DNA of 64,000 nucleotides from Oceanicola sp. D3 (GCF_006351965.1 NZ_CP040932.1:1550001-1614000), one strand, 5' to 3'; shown: positions 53,566 through 62,970, numbered from the stretch's first letter. Numbers and translations are program-made. The notes: a model not told the origin generated them from the sequence alone.

Positions 53566-53607
53566 GGGTTAGAGGGTTAACGCGGCATATGATACCGCGA
53601 CCCACAA

Positions 53608-53640
53608 CCCATGCACATCCTATGCACAGCCCATACATAG
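53608..53640 (+). repeat. Three tandem 11-bp units (array B)
   Basis: CCCATGCACAT, CCTATGCACAG and CCCATACATAG, directly adjacent and one helical turn apart, preceded by CCCACAA. Same consensus as array A but on the plus strand. Downstream are TTTGCACA, GGTTAACC and CACTCTC. It lies between der and amiC. Confidence 0.8.
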
Positions 53641-53771
53641 GCTTATTTGCACAGAATGGGCGGTTAACCCGCCGCACTCTCTCATGATGCGCGGCCTCCC
53701 CAAGCCGTGAGCGGGCAGGCCTTGGTTGGCCAAGGTGGCTCGTGTAGAACGGGGCAAAACAGGCAGGGCGG

Positions 53772-55004
53772 ATGCGGGCAGCACTCCTTTTCATGGCTTT
53801 CGCGCTCTGGGGCGCGGTGATGGCTTCTGGCCCGGCGCGGGCACAGGACTTCTCGGCGCTGGCGCGGATTGATCCTGCGCGCTCGGGTGTGGAGGAAAGC
53901 GGGCAGGGGGTGCGGCTGAAACTGACGATCAGCCAGCCGGTGCCCTACCGCGTGCGGCTGCTGGCCGATCCGCCCCGGCTGGTGGTGGACTTCCGCGAGG
54001 TGGATTTTGCGCCGCTGGGTCAGCCAGACCTTTCGTCGCTGGAGCAGGTGGTGGCCCTGCGCAGCGGGCGCGTTGGCCCCGGATGGACCCGGCTCGTGGC
54101 CGAACTTTCGCGCCCGCTCGGCTTTGGCTCGGTGCATATGGTGACGGGCGCTGCCGATGGCTCGGCCCGTGTAGAGGTGGCGCTGGAGCCGGTCAGCGAG
54201 GCGCAGTTTGCCGGGCAGGTGAAGCGCGGCGAGCGGCCGAGTGATGTGTTCCCCAACCCCTCGGCCAGCGCGCCGCCCAAGAAACGCCCGGAGGCGGGCG
54301 GCCCCATGGTGGTGGTGCTCGATCCCGGCCACGGCGGGGTGGACCCGGGCGCCACGCGCGGCGGGGTAACAGAGGCCGACCTGATGCTCGCCTTTGCCCG
54401 CGACGTGCGCGAAAGCCTTTTGCGCTCAGGGGATTACGAGGTGGTTTTGACGCGGGAGGATGACAGTTTTGTCTCCCTCGAAACCCGCCTCACCATCGCC
54501 CGCCGCGCCGGGGCGCATCTGTTCATCTCGCTCCACGCCGATGCGGTGGAGGAGGGAATCGCGCGGGGTGCGCAGGTTTATACCCTGTCGGATGAGGCAA
54601 GCTCGGAGGCGCTGGCCAAGCTGGCGTATCGGCACGACCGGGAGGACATTCTTGGCGGGGCCGATCTGAGCGGCACTGATGATCAGGTGGCGCAGGCCCT
54701 GATGGAGATCGCCCGCCGCGAAACCGCCCCCCGCACCGAGGCGCTGGCCGAGGCGGTGGTGGCCGGGTTCAGGGCGCAGGGCGTGCGGCTGCACCGGCAT
54801 GCGCGGGGGCAGGCGGATTTTTCGGTGCTGAAGCTGCCCGACATTCCGGCGGTGCTGCTGGAGGCGGCCTTCCTTTCGACCGAGAGTGAGCTGGAGAAGC
54901 TGCAAAGCGCCGCGTGGCGCAAGCAGGCGGCCGACGGGATTGCCGCAGCGGTGGCGAATTGGGCGGCAGAAGACGCGCGGCTGAGGGCGCTGATCCGGCA
55001 GTAG
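53772..55004 (+). CDS. amiC: N-acetylmuramoyl-L-alanine amidase (AmiC type)
   Basis: A 410-residue periplasmic cell-wall hydrolase that cleaves septal peptidoglycan. A signal peptide (cut after GPARA) is followed by an AMIN domain (about 35-145), a short linker and an Amidase_3 domain (about 175-405). Zinc ligands are in LDPGHGGVDPGA, the Glu in TEADL and the His in ISLHADA; the second Glu is in LLEAAFLS. It is followed by PBP1A, consistent with a wall-synthesis cluster. Confidence 0.94.
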   Translation: MRAALLFMAFALWGAVMASGPARAQDFSALARIDPARSGVEESGQGVRLKLTISQPVPYRVRLLADPPRLVVDFREVDFAPLGQPDLSSLEQVVALRSGRVGPGWTRLVAELSRPLGFGSVHMVTGAADGSARVEVALEPVSEAQFAGQVKRGERPSDVFPNPSASAPPKKRPEAGGPMVVVLDPGHGGVDPGATRGGVTEADLMLAFARDVRESLLRSGDYEVVLTREDDSFVSLETRLTIARRAGAHLFISLHADAVEEGIARGAQVYTLSDEASSEALAKLAYRHDREDILGGADLSGTDDQVAQALMEIARRETAPRTEALAEAVVAGFRAQGVRLHRHARGQADFSVLKLPDIPAVLLEAAFLSTESELEKLQSAAWRKQAADGIAAAVANWAAEDARLRALIRQ

Positions 55005-55024
55005 CGCGGGCGCATTGCCCGCGC
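55004..55024 (+). terminator. Hairpin at the end of amiC
   Basis: GCGCGGGC-GCATT-GCCCGCGC, a perfect 8-bp stem starting at the last base of the stop codon. No T-run follows. Confidence 0.5.
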
Positions 55025-55213
55025 TGCGGCCTCTTCGCCCGGGGTGGCCCGCAGAGCGCTCGCCACGAAAGCGCCTTGCAGCGCGGAGGCACAGGCTCGC
55101 AAAACCGTGACCGGCTGCGCGGCAAATGGCCGAATTTGTCATGCAATCTCTTTTGCTTCGCTGGCCCCCATGCCCTATACACTTGGCCTCGGAGCAGACA
55201 TGGAGCAGGGCAC

Positions 55214-57733
55214 GTGCTCAGATTCTTTACCGGCATCATCGGCGGGCTTTTCGCGCTGATCACCACAGGCGCCGCCTTTGGCGCGCTGATGCTTGGCGCG
55301 ATTTTCTGGATTTATGGGCGCGATCTGCCGAACCATGAGCAGCTTGCGCAATACACCCCGCCGACCATCAGCCGCATCTACTCGGGTGAAGGCCGGATCA
55401 TGGATGAATTTGCCCATGAGCGCCGGCTGTATGCCCCCTCCAGCGAAATCCCCGATCTGGTGAAACAGGCCTTCATCTCGGCGGAAGACAAGAACTTCTA
55501 CACCCACAAGGGTTACGACCCGATGGGCATGATCGCCGCCGCCGTCGACGCCGCCAAGGGCGGGCGGCTGCGCGGGGCCTCGACGATCACCCAGCAGGTG
55601 ATGAAGAACTTCCTGCTGTCGTCCGACCGCTCCGCCGAGCGCAAGATCAAGGAAATCATCCTCGCCTCCCGCGTCGAGACCGCGCTGAGCAAGGAAAAGA
55701 TCCTCGAACTCTACATGAACGAGATCTTCCTCGGGCAGAACAGCTTTGGCGTGGCCGCCGCCGCGCAGACCTACTTCAACAAGACGCTGGCCGAGTTGGA
55801 GCCCCATGAGGCGGCCTATCTGGCGGTACTGCCCAAGGCGCCCTCCAACTACCACCCGGTGCGCGACAAGGAGCTGGCGACCAACCGGCGCAACTTCGTG
55901 CTCAAGGAGATGTATGAGAACGGCTACATCTCTTACGAAACCTACCAATCCGAGCGGCTGATGCCGCTGAAATCGGTGCAAAACGGCGATTACGACAGCT
56001 TCAAGAAGGCGCTTCCGCCGCGCGACTACTTCACCGATGAAATCCGCCGCCAGCTTTCCCGCAACTTTGGCGAGGACGAGTTTTTTGGCGGTGGCCTGAC
56101 GATCCGCGCCACGGTGGACCCGGAGTTGCAGAAGAAGGCGGCGATGGAGCTTCAGCGGGCGCTGGAGCGCTATGACCGTGGCCTTGGCCGCTGGCGTGGC
56201 ACGGGCAAAACCATAGACACCGCGCTGCTGGAGGATGAGGCCAAGTGGCGCGAGGCGCTGGCCTCGGTTGAAGTCGCGCGTGATGTTGAGCTGGAAAGCG
56301 AGTGGCTGCCCGCCGTGGTGCTCAGCGTTGGCGACAATGAGCTTGGCCTCGGGATCGAGGGGGTGGCGATGGACGGGCCGGAGCCGCCGGTTGTGCCGCG
56401 CAAGGACATCGCCTGGATGCGGGGCAACTTCCACGAGAACTTCGAGGTCGGCGACGTGGTGCATGTGCGCCGGATGACGCAGGACGGTGCCTTCATCCGC
56501 TGGACGCTGCGGCAGGTGCCTGCCGTGCAGGGCGCCTTCATGGCGATGGACGTTGAAAACGGCCGCGTGCTCGCCATGCAGGGCGGGTTCTCCTACCAGC
56601 ATTCGGTGTTCAACCGCGCCACGCAGGCCACGCGCCAGCCCGGCTCGTCGTTCAAGCCCTTCGTCTATGCCGCTGCGCTGGATTCGGGATACACCCCGGC
56701 CACCATCGTTGTGGACGCGCCGATCGAGATCAACACGCCGCAGGGCGTGTGGCGGCCCAAGAACGCCAGCCACAAGTTCTACGGCCCCACGCCGCTGCGC
56801 ACCGGTATCGAGCAATCGCGCAACCTGATGACCATTCGCCTTGCGCAGGAAGTCGGGATGGAAACCGTGGCGAGCTATGCCGAGAGCTTCGGCGTCTATG
56901 ACCGACTCGATCCCTTCCTCGCCAATGCGCTGGGGGCGCAGGAGACGACGCTGTTCAAGATGGTCTCGGCCTATTCGATGTTCGCCAATGGCGGCGAGCG
57001 GGTGGAGCCGACGCTGGTGGACCGGGTGCAGGACCGTTGGGGCCGCACCATCTATCGCCACGATCAGCGTATCTGCAATGGCTGCCAAACGGCCTCGCTG
57101 GCGCCGGGCGAGCTGCCCAAGATCACTGCCAACCGCAAGCAGGCGATTGATGCGATCACCGCCTATCAGCTCACCTCGATGATGCGCGGCGTGGTCGAGC
57201 GCGGCACCGCGCGGCGTGCGGTGAGCCTTGGCGTGCCGGTGGCGGGCAAGACCGGCACCACCAACGACGCCAAGGACGTGTGGTTTGTGGGCTTTACCAA
57301 CACCATCGCCGCGGGCTGCTACATCGGCTATGACCGGCCCCGCACCATGCCGGGGGCCTCGGGCGGCGGCATGTGCGCGCCGGTGTTCAACGCCTTCATG
57401 AAGAGTGCCATCGCCAAATACGGTGCCGGCAAGTTTCAGGTGCCGCCGGGCGGCTATTTTGTGAAGATTGACCGTTTCACCGGCGCCCGCCTGTCTGACG
57501 GTGCCTCTGGCCCCAACGTGGTGGCAGAGTACTTCCGCGAGGGCGAAGAGCCGATCTTCGGCATGGCCGCCATGCTCGACGGGGGCTTTGCGATGGGGGC
57601 CAACCTGCCGATGTTCGCGCAGGGCGAGGAAGACAGCGGCGAGGCTCGCACGGTGACAACCTCCACCGGCAAGAAGGCCCGGATCGCGCCCAAGGCCAGC
57701 TTCGGCTCGCTGAGTTCGGGCGGGCTCTACTGA
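55214..57733 (+). CDS. mrcA: Penicillin-binding protein 1A, bifunctional
   Basis: An 839-residue class A PBP. It has a short cytoplasmic N-terminus and one helix (about 10-30), a glycosyltransferase domain with AEDKNFYTHKGYDP (catalytic Glu) and GASTITQQVMKNFLL, an OB-like insert, and a transpeptidase domain with SSFKPF (catalytic Ser-x-x-Lys), EQSRN and KTGTTN. The start is the GTG at 55214, preceded by GGAGCAGGG; longer frames reach into amiC. The copy order amiC-mrcA-prfB recurs in related genomes. Confidence 0.94.
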   Translation: MLRFFTGIIGGLFALITTGAAFGALMLGAIFWIYGRDLPNHEQLAQYTPPTISRIYSGEGRIMDEFAHERRLYAPSSEIPDLVKQAFISAEDKNFYTHKGYDPMGMIAAAVDAAKGGRLRGASTITQQVMKNFLLSSDRSAERKIKEIILASRVETALSKEKILELYMNEIFLGQNSFGVAAAAQTYFNKTLAELEPHEAAYLAVLPKAPSNYHPVRDKELATNRRNFVLKEMYENGYISYETYQSERLMPLKSVQNGDYDSFKKALPPRDYFTDEIRRQLSRNFGEDEFFGGGLTIRATVDPELQKKAAMELQRALERYDRGLGRWRGTGKTIDTALLEDEAKWREALASVEVARDVELESEWLPAVVLSVGDNELGLGIEGVAMDGPEPPVVPRKDIAWMRGNFHENFEVGDVVHVRRMTQDGAFIRWTLRQVPAVQGAFMAMDVENGRVLAMQGGFSYQHSVFNRATQATRQPGSSFKPFVYAAALDSGYTPATIVVDAPIEINTPQGVWRPKNASHKFYGPTPLRTGIEQSRNLMTIRLAQEVGMETVASYAESFGVYDRLDPFLANALGAQETTLFKMVSAYSMFANGGERVEPTLVDRVQDRWGRTIYRHDQRICNGCQTASLAPGELPKITANRKQAIDAITAYQLTSMMRGVVERGTARRAVSLGVPVAGKTGTTNDAKDVWFVGFTNTIAAGCYIGYDRPRTMPGASGGGMCAPVFNAFMKSAIAKYGAGKFQVPPGGYFVKIDRFTGARLSDGASGPNVVAEYFREGEEPIFGMAAMLDGGFAMGANLPMFAQGEEDSGEARTVTTSTGKKARIAPKASFGSLSSGGLY

Positions 57734-57766
57734 GGGCAGCGCGCCGCCGCCCGCACCACCCCTGCT

Positions 57767-57789
57767 CATTTTCTTGCTGGAAATATTCC
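57767..57789 (-). repeat. Copy 3 of the recurrent intergenic element
   Basis: On the minus strand GGAATATTTCCAGCAAGAAAATG. It lies 33 bases after the PBP1A stop and directly before a set of GC hairpins. Confidence 0.65.
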
Positions 57790-57799
57790 CCGGGGGTGT

Positions 57800-57876
57800 G
57801 GGGGGCTGGCCCCCCGCTTAAAGGCTTGGTGTGGGGAGCTGGCCCCACTGGAGGCGTGTTATAGGCGGCTGGCGCC
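57800..57876. repeat. Three successive hairpins with a CTGG-type loop
   Basis: GGGGGG-CTGG-CCCCCC (57800-57815), TGGGG-AGCTGG-CCCCA (57832-57847) and GGCG-GCTGG-CGCC (57864-57876), spaced about 32 bases apart. They occupy the PBP1A-prfB gap. Confidence 0.7.
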
Positions 57877-57974
57877 CGCCCGACGGCCCCCAGCCCACAA
57901 CCCCTTCCACCATTCTTGCCCCGGGCCGCCCCACGCGGTATCAGGCAGATCGAACGAGCAGAAAGGACTTCCCC

Positions 57975-59099
57975 ATGCGGGCCGAGGCGCAAAACGCGGT
58001 AGAGGCGGTAAAGAAATCGCTGGAGCTTCTGGGCCAGCGGATGGACCTTGAAACGGCCCAGCACCGGCTGGAAGAGTTCAACGCCCGCACCGAAGACCCG
58101 GACCTGTGGAATGACCCGGCCAAGGCGCAGAAGCTGATGCGCGAGCGGCAGATGCTGGTGGACGCGATGGACACCTACAACGGCATCTCTCAGGAGCTGG
58201 AAGATAACGTCGAGCTGGTCGAGATGGGCGAGGCGGAAGAGGACGCCGATGTTGTGACCGAGGCCGAGAACGCCCTGATCGCGCTGGAAAAGCGCGCCGC
58301 CGCCAAGGAGTTGGAGGCGCTGCTGAACGGCGAGGCCGATGGCAACGATACCTTCCTCGAGATCAACGCGGGCGCGGGCGGCACCGAGGCCTGCGATTGG
58401 GCGCAGATGCTGCAACGGATGTATGTGCGCTGGGCCGAGAAGCGCGGCTTCAAGGTGGAGCTGCAATCCGAGGAAGCAGGCAGCGAGGCGGGGATCAAAT
58501 CGGTCTCCTACAAGATCAGCGGCACCAATGCCTATGGTTGGCTGAAGTCGGAGAGCGGCGTGCATCGCCTCGTGCGCATCAGCCCCTTCGGCAAGGGCAC
58601 GCGGGAAACCTCCTTTGCCTCCGTCTGGGTCTACCCGGTGGTGGATGACAACATCGAGATCGAGGTGAACCCGGCCGACATTCGGATCGACACCTACCGC
58701 TCCTCCGGCGCGGGCGGCCAGCACGTGAACACCACCGACTCCGCCGTGCGGATCACCCACGCGCCGACCGGCATTGTGGTGACCAGCTCGGAAAAATCGC
58801 AGCACCAGAACCGCGACATCGCCATGAAGGCGCTGAAGAGCCGCCTCTACCAGATGGAGCTCGACAAGCGGAACGAGGCGATCAACGCCGCTCATGAGAG
58901 CAAGGGCAGCGCCGGTTGGGGCAACCAGATCCGCAGCTACGTGCTTCAGCCTTACCAGATGGTGAAGGATCTGCGCACCAACCACGAAACCTCCGACACC
59001 TCCGGCGTGCTTGATGGCGATCTGGACGAGTTCATGGCCGCGACGCTGGCGATGGACGTGTCCGGCAAGAGCCGGAGCGAGGCGCAGGCCGAGGGCTGA
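57975..59099 (+). CDS. prfB: Peptide chain release factor 2
   Basis: A 374-residue release factor that reads UGA and UAA. It has the GGQ motif in SSGAGGQHVN and the domain order of RF2. The frame is continuous from MRAEAQNAVE through WNDPAKAQ: there is no internal UGA and no programmed +1 frameshift, unlike the E. coli gene. AAAGGA is the SD. The longer frame upstream overlaps hairpins and is rejected. Its stop overlaps the next gene (TGATG). Confidence 0.95.
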   Translation: MRAEAQNAVEAVKKSLELLGQRMDLETAQHRLEEFNARTEDPDLWNDPAKAQKLMRERQMLVDAMDTYNGISQELEDNVELVEMGEAEEDADVVTEAENALIALEKRAAAKELEALLNGEADGNDTFLEINAGAGGTEACDWAQMLQRMYVRWAEKRGFKVELQSEEAGSEAGIKSVSYKISGTNAYGWLKSESGVHRLVRISPFGKGTRETSFASVWVYPVVDDNIEIEVNPADIRIDTYRSSGAGGQHVNTTDSAVRITHAPTGIVVTSSEKSQHQNRDIAMKALKSRLYQMELDKRNEAINAAHESKGSAGWGNQIRSYVLQPYQMVKDLRTNHETSDTSGVLDGDLDEFMAATLAMDVSGKSRSEAQAEG

Positions 59100-60490
59100 T
59101 GGCGCTCACCGACCTCTCCGCTGTTGCGCTCGCAGGGGCGCTCGCGCGGCGCGAGGTGGGGCCGGTGGAGGTGATGGAGGCCACGCTGGCCCGCGTGGCC
59201 GAGGTGAACCCCTCGATCAACGCGATTGTCTCCCTGCGAGACGAGGAGGCGCTGCTGGCCGAGGCGCGGGCGGCGGAGGCGGCGGGGCCGGGTGGCGCGC
59301 TCTGGGGCCTGCCGATGGCGGTGAAAGACCTCGTTGCAACGAAGGGCCTGCGCACCACATGGGGCAGCCCGGTTTATGCCGATCACCTGCCCAAGGCCGA
59401 TGACCTGATCGCCGCGCGCATGCGAGCGGCTGGGGCAATCTTTATCGGCAAGACCAATGTCCCCGAGTTCGGGCTTGGCTCGCACAGCTACAACCCGGTC
59501 TTCGGGGTGACACGCAACCCCTATGACGGCGCGCGCACGGCGGGCGGCTCCTCCGGCGGGGCGGCGGCGGCGTTGGCGGCGCGGATGGTGGCGCTGGCAG
59601 ATGGCTCCGACATGATGGGAAGCCTGCGCAACCCGGCGGCCTGGTGCAATGTCTATGGCATGCGGCCCAGCCACGGGCTGGTGCCGGGCGATCCGGTGGG
59701 GGAGATGATGCTGCACCCGCTCTCCACCCTCGGCCCGATGGCACGCACACCCCAAGACCTCGCCCTGCTGCTCGGCGTCATCGCCGGGCCAGACCCGTTG
59801 CAGCCGACGGGCGCGGCGTTCACCCCCGGCGGCGAAGGCCCGCGCGGCAAACGCATCGGCTGGCTGGGTGACTGGGGCGGCGCATGGCCGATGGAGCCGG
59901 GGCTGCTGGAGCGCGGGGAGGCGGCGGCAGCGTTGTTTGAGGGCTTGGGGGCTGTGGTGGAGCCGGTGGCCCCGCCATTCCCCGCCGCGAAGCTCTGGGA
60001 GAGCTGGGTGGCGCTGCGGGCCTGGGCGGTGGCCGCCAAGCAGGGCGCGCTGCTGGACGATGCGGCGAATGCAGGCAAGCTGAAGCCTGCGCTGATCTGG
60101 GAGATCGAGCAGGGCAGGGCGCTCTCGGCGGCGGAGGTGCTGGCGGCCAGCGCCATCCGCTCGGAGTGGTATCGCGCAGCCGCCCGGATGTTTGCCCGCT
60201 ATGACGCGGTGATCCTGCCCTCCACACAGGTCTGGCCCTTCGACGCCGGGATCGACTGGCCCCGCGAGGTGGCGGGCGTGGCCACAGACACCTACCACCG
60301 CTGGATGGAATGCGTGGTTCCCGCCTCGCTCATCGGCCTGCCGGTGGTGAACCTGCCCGCCGGCTTCGGCGCAGCCGGCCTGCCCGCAGGCGTGCAGCTG
60401 ATGGGGCCGCGCGGAGCTGATGGGGCGCTCCTGGCGCTGGCCGAGGCCTATCACGCCGCTACCGATTGGCCAGCGAAGGCTCCGGGCTGA
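59099..60490 (+). CDS. Amidase signature family hydrolase
   Basis: A 463-residue amidase coupled to prfB. The catalytic Lys is in MAVKDLVAT (about 77), the cis-Ser in AGGSSGGAAAALAA (about 148) and the nucleophile region in DGSDMMGSLRNPAAW. It is related to GatA, but gatB/gatC are absent here and substrate specificity cannot be told. A hydrophobic or aromatic amide is possible. Confidence 0.88.
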   Translation: MALTDLSAVALAGALARREVGPVEVMEATLARVAEVNPSINAIVSLRDEEALLAEARAAEAAGPGGALWGLPMAVKDLVATKGLRTTWGSPVYADHLPKADDLIAARMRAAGAIFIGKTNVPEFGLGSHSYNPVFGVTRNPYDGARTAGGSSGGAAAALAARMVALADGSDMMGSLRNPAAWCNVYGMRPSHGLVPGDPVGEMMLHPLSTLGPMARTPQDLALLLGVIAGPDPLQPTGAAFTPGGEGPRGKRIGWLGDWGGAWPMEPGLLERGEAAAALFEGLGAVVEPVAPPFPAAKLWESWVALRAWAVAAKQGALLDDAANAGKLKPALIWEIEQGRALSAAEVLAASAIRSEWYRAAARMFARYDAVILPSTQVWPFDAGIDWPREVAGVATDTYHRWMECVVPASLIGLPVVNLPAGFGAAGLPAGVQLMGPRGADGALLALAEAYHAATDWPAKAPG

Positions 60491-60492
60491 TC

Positions 60493-60507
60493 TTGACTTA
60501 AGGTCAA
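60493..60507. promoter_or_regulatory. Palindrome upstream of the orphan ORF
   Basis: TTGAC-TTAAG-GTCAA, three bases after the amidase stop. The TTGACT could also serve as a -35, but no -10 is clear. It may be an operator of a MerR-like or similar regulator; this is only a resemblance. Confidence 0.4.
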
Positions 60508-60552
60508 CCGCACCCCACCCTGCCGCAATTGAAATGCCTAGGGGGGACTTCC

Positions 60553-61146
60553 ATGCCATACGCACGACGGACCTGGACCATCAATGAACTGGTCCGCTTG
60601 CTCTCAAACCCGGTGAGCGCGCCAAGCGGCCCTGCGGCTCATTCGGCCAAACATGGGGTCGAGGGTGAGCTGGCTTCGCACCCGCTGTTTCAGAAAGCGC
60701 GGGTAGAGGCGCATGTTTACGACGGCAGGAAGAGCGACCTCAACGCCAGCTACCATGAGAAAAACCCCGATGGCACTTGGGTGCACAGCAACAGCCAGCG
60801 TAAGCAGCATCCGCTGCCCTCGCCTGAGGTGGGCCGCCACTCGACGATGTCTGCCCTCGACATGGCAACAGCCCTCATGCGCGCCTTCAACACGGCCCAG
60901 ATGCAGCCTCATCTCGCCACGCTCGATGGCGGATCGGACATGAAAGTGAACGTCAACTTCAACCTGCCCATCGGCAACGGCCTCGCCCATCGCACCGGCC
61001 ATGGCACGGCAAACGTTGGGGTGCGGTCGCTCTTTGTCTACTGCAAGCCCAATCCGGGCAACGCCGACCTGCCGATCTTCCAGACGGTCGTGCCGAAGGA
61101 TCAGCTGGCGGGTCCGGGGGGCAGCACGCCTCTCGTCACCGTCTGA
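60553..61146 (+). CDS. Unrecognised His-rich protein
   Basis: A 197-residue protein with no signal peptide or helix bundle that I recognise. The start ATG follows a very strong GGGGGGAC. It has many His and Asn, with HSAKHGVEGEL, YHEKNPDGTWVHSNSQRKQH, NVNFNLPIGNGLAHRTGHG and VGVRSLFVYCKPNPGN. The layout (charged N-terminal half, beta-rich C-terminal half) recalls small nuclease or toxin folds, but no catalytic motif is certain. It has its own upstream palindrome. Confidence 0.6.
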   Translation: MPYARRTWTINELVRLLSNPVSAPSGPAAHSAKHGVEGELASHPLFQKARVEAHVYDGRKSDLNASYHEKNPDGTWVHSNSQRKQHPLPSPEVGRHSTMSALDMATALMRAFNTAQMQPHLATLDGGSDMKVNVNFNLPIGNGLAHRTGHGTANVGVRSLFVYCKPNPGNADLPIFQTVVPKDQLAGPGGSTPLVTV

Positions 61147-61226
61147 AGCCGGAGCCAGCCCCTTGAACCGGGCCGGGGTTTGGGGGCAAATACCGGCGGA
61201 AACGCGCGAGCATGGATGGAGGATAC

Positions 61227-62051
61227 ATGCTTGACGCCACATATGCCGAAGCCGCCCCAAAGCCGGAGGTTGCCCGGCTGAGCTTTGCCGACCTGCGCGC
61301 CGCCCTCGCCGCCGGCTGGCGGGACTTTACCCGTGCACCGCAGTTTGGCCTGTTCTTCGCGCTGGTCTACGCGCTGGGCGGCTTTGCCATGGTCAAGCTC
61401 TCGCTCGGCCATGTCGCCACGGTGCTGATCCTCAGCCTCGGCTTTCCGCTCATCGCGCCCTTCGCGGCTGTCGGGCTTTACGTGGTGTCCCGCCGCCTTG
61501 CGCGGGGCGAGCGGCTGGCCTTTGGGGGGCGCAACGGGGTGCTGCTCAGGGTCTGGCGCGAGCGGGCGCGGCAGATTCCGTGGATCGGGGCGATCATCGT
61601 GATCTACTTCCTGTTTTACACCTTCTTCGCCCATATGCTCTTTGCCGTCTTCCTCGGCCCGCGGGCCCTGATCAACATCACCGACGGTTTGAGCGCGCTG
61701 ATGACGCCGGAAGGCTACCGGCTGATCGCGGTGCAGATCCTCTTTGGCGCGGTGGTGGCGCTGCTGCTCTACGCGCTCACCGTCGTTTCCATCCCCTTCG
61801 CGCTCGACCGGGAGGTCGATTTCATCACCGCCATGCTGGTGAGCCTCGCGGTGGTGCGCGAGAACAAACTGGTGATGCTCGCCTGGGCGGCGCTGCTGGC
61901 GGGGCTGCTCTTTGCGGCCATGCTGCCGTGGTTCCTAGGCTTGCTCATCGCCCTGCCGGTGCTGGGGCACGCCACCTGGCACCTTTACGAGCGGGCGCTC
62001 ATCCACCCGCCGGGGTCTGTGGCAAGCCCAGGAGCGCCAGAAGGGCTGTGA
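61227..62051 (+). CDS. DUF2189 membrane protein
   Basis: A 274-residue inner-membrane protein of the DUF2189 family. It has AALAAGWRDFTRAPQFGLFFALVY at the N-terminus and six hydrophobic segments (about 45-60, 65-90, 120-145, 165-195, 225-245 and 240-258). GGAGG lies seven bases before this ATG; the ATG at 61212 is 15 bases further upstream and lacks it. The function is unknown. Its 3' end overlaps the convergent AEC gene by 53 bases. Confidence 0.85.
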   Translation: MLDATYAEAAPKPEVARLSFADLRAALAAGWRDFTRAPQFGLFFALVYALGGFAMVKLSLGHVATVLILSLGFPLIAPFAAVGLYVVSRRLARGERLAFGGRNGVLLRVWRERARQIPWIGAIIVIYFLFYTFFAHMLFAVFLGPRALINITDGLSALMTPEGYRLIAVQILFGAVVALLLYALTVVSIPFALDREVDFITAMLVSLAVVRENKLVMLAWAALLAGLLFAAMLPWFLGLLIALPVLGHATWHLYERALIHPPGSVASPGAPEGL

Positions 62052-62970
62052 GCGTGACGAAGCTGACCAGCGTTTGCAGCAGCAGCACGGCGGCCGGTGT
62101 TGTTACCTCGCCGTAGCGGCGGGCGAGCACCGGGTAGATCGACATCGCGGGCAGGGCTGTCATCACCAGCAGGGCCGGGCCCAGGGCGGCGGGCTGCGGG
62201 GTGAGGCCGAGCGCGGCGAGGGCGGCGAGCAGGGCGTAGGCGAGGGCGGGCATCACCAGCAGCTTGGCGGCGGTGATCGTCCAGGCCAGCGCGCCCAGGT
62301 CGCGCAGGGTGAGGGCCGCCAGCCCGCCGCCGATCACCACCAGCGAGACGGCGGCCGAAGAGTTGGCGACGATGTTCACCGGCCCGGTCACCACCTGCGG
62401 CAGGGGAAGGCGCAGCGCGGCCACGGCGAGCCCGGCAAAGAGCGCGAGGATCACCGGGGAGGTAGCAAGGCGGCGGGCGATGAGCGGGGCAATCGCGGTG
62501 CCGCTGCCCCCGGCGCGGGCCTTCTCGGCCTCGGCCAGCGCCAGCACCAGCGGGATCATCACGAGGTTTTCGAAGCTCATGTTCAGCGCCAGCGCATGCT
62601 CGGCCAGATCGGGCAGGGCAAGGCCCAGCATCGGGTAGCCGACGAAGCCGGAGTTCGCGCAGCTCATCCCCATCGCCCCGAAGGTCGCCGCAGTGGGCGA
62701 GCAGCCAAAGGCCCGCCGCAAGAGCCAGTATCCGCCGCCAAAGAGGCCCAGCGAGGTGAGGAGCAGCACCAGCAGGTAGGCCGCGTCAAAGGTCTCCCCC
62801 ACGGGGCGGGAGGAGACCGCGCGGAAGATCAGCGCGGGCAGGGCGCAGGTGACCACATAGGCCCCCAGCACGTCGAGGGCGGAGGTGTTGAACACGCCGC
62901 GCCGCACTAGCAGCCAGCCAAGGGCGATCAGGGCAAAGATGGTGCCGGAGATGGAGAGAACCTGAACCAT
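61999..62970 (-). CDS. AEC (auxin efflux carrier) family transporter
   Basis: A 323-residue permease with about ten helices. Recognised parts are SISGTIFALIALGWLLVRRGVF, GMSCANSGFVGYPMLGLALP and ALLVMTALPAMSIYPVLARRYGE. AEC proteins export small carboxylates or similar. The last 17 codons overlap the end of the DUF2189 gene on the other strand. Confidence 0.88.
   Translation of the reverse strand: MVQVLSISGTIFALIALGWLLVRRGVFNTSALDVLGAYVVTCALPALIFRAVSSRPVGETFDAAYLLVLLLTSLGLFGGGYWLLRRAFGCSPTAATFGAMGMSCANSGFVGYPMLGLALPDLAEHALALNMSFENLVMIPLVLALAEAEKARAGGSGTAIAPLIARRLATSPVILALFAGLAVAALRLPLPQVVTGPVNIVANSSAAVSLVVIGGGLAALTLRDLGALAWTITAAKLLVMPALAYALLAALAALGLTPQPAALGPALLVMTALPAMSIYPVLARRYGEVTTPAAVLLLQTLVSFVTLTALLALLGLPQTPAGG

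Noticed and set aside
53574-53672. CtrA binding sites (GTTAAC words near 53577 and 53664)
   Set aside because: The TTAA-N7-TTAA spacing needed for a CtrA box was not found; kept only as a remark.
55175-57769. 864-codon minus-strand frame opposite PBP1A
   Set aside because: PBP1A motifs are unambiguous on the plus strand; the antisense frame has no recognisable domain.
57975-59099. Programmed frameshift in prfB
   Set aside because: The frame is continuous from the N-terminus and has no in-frame TGA near codon 25.
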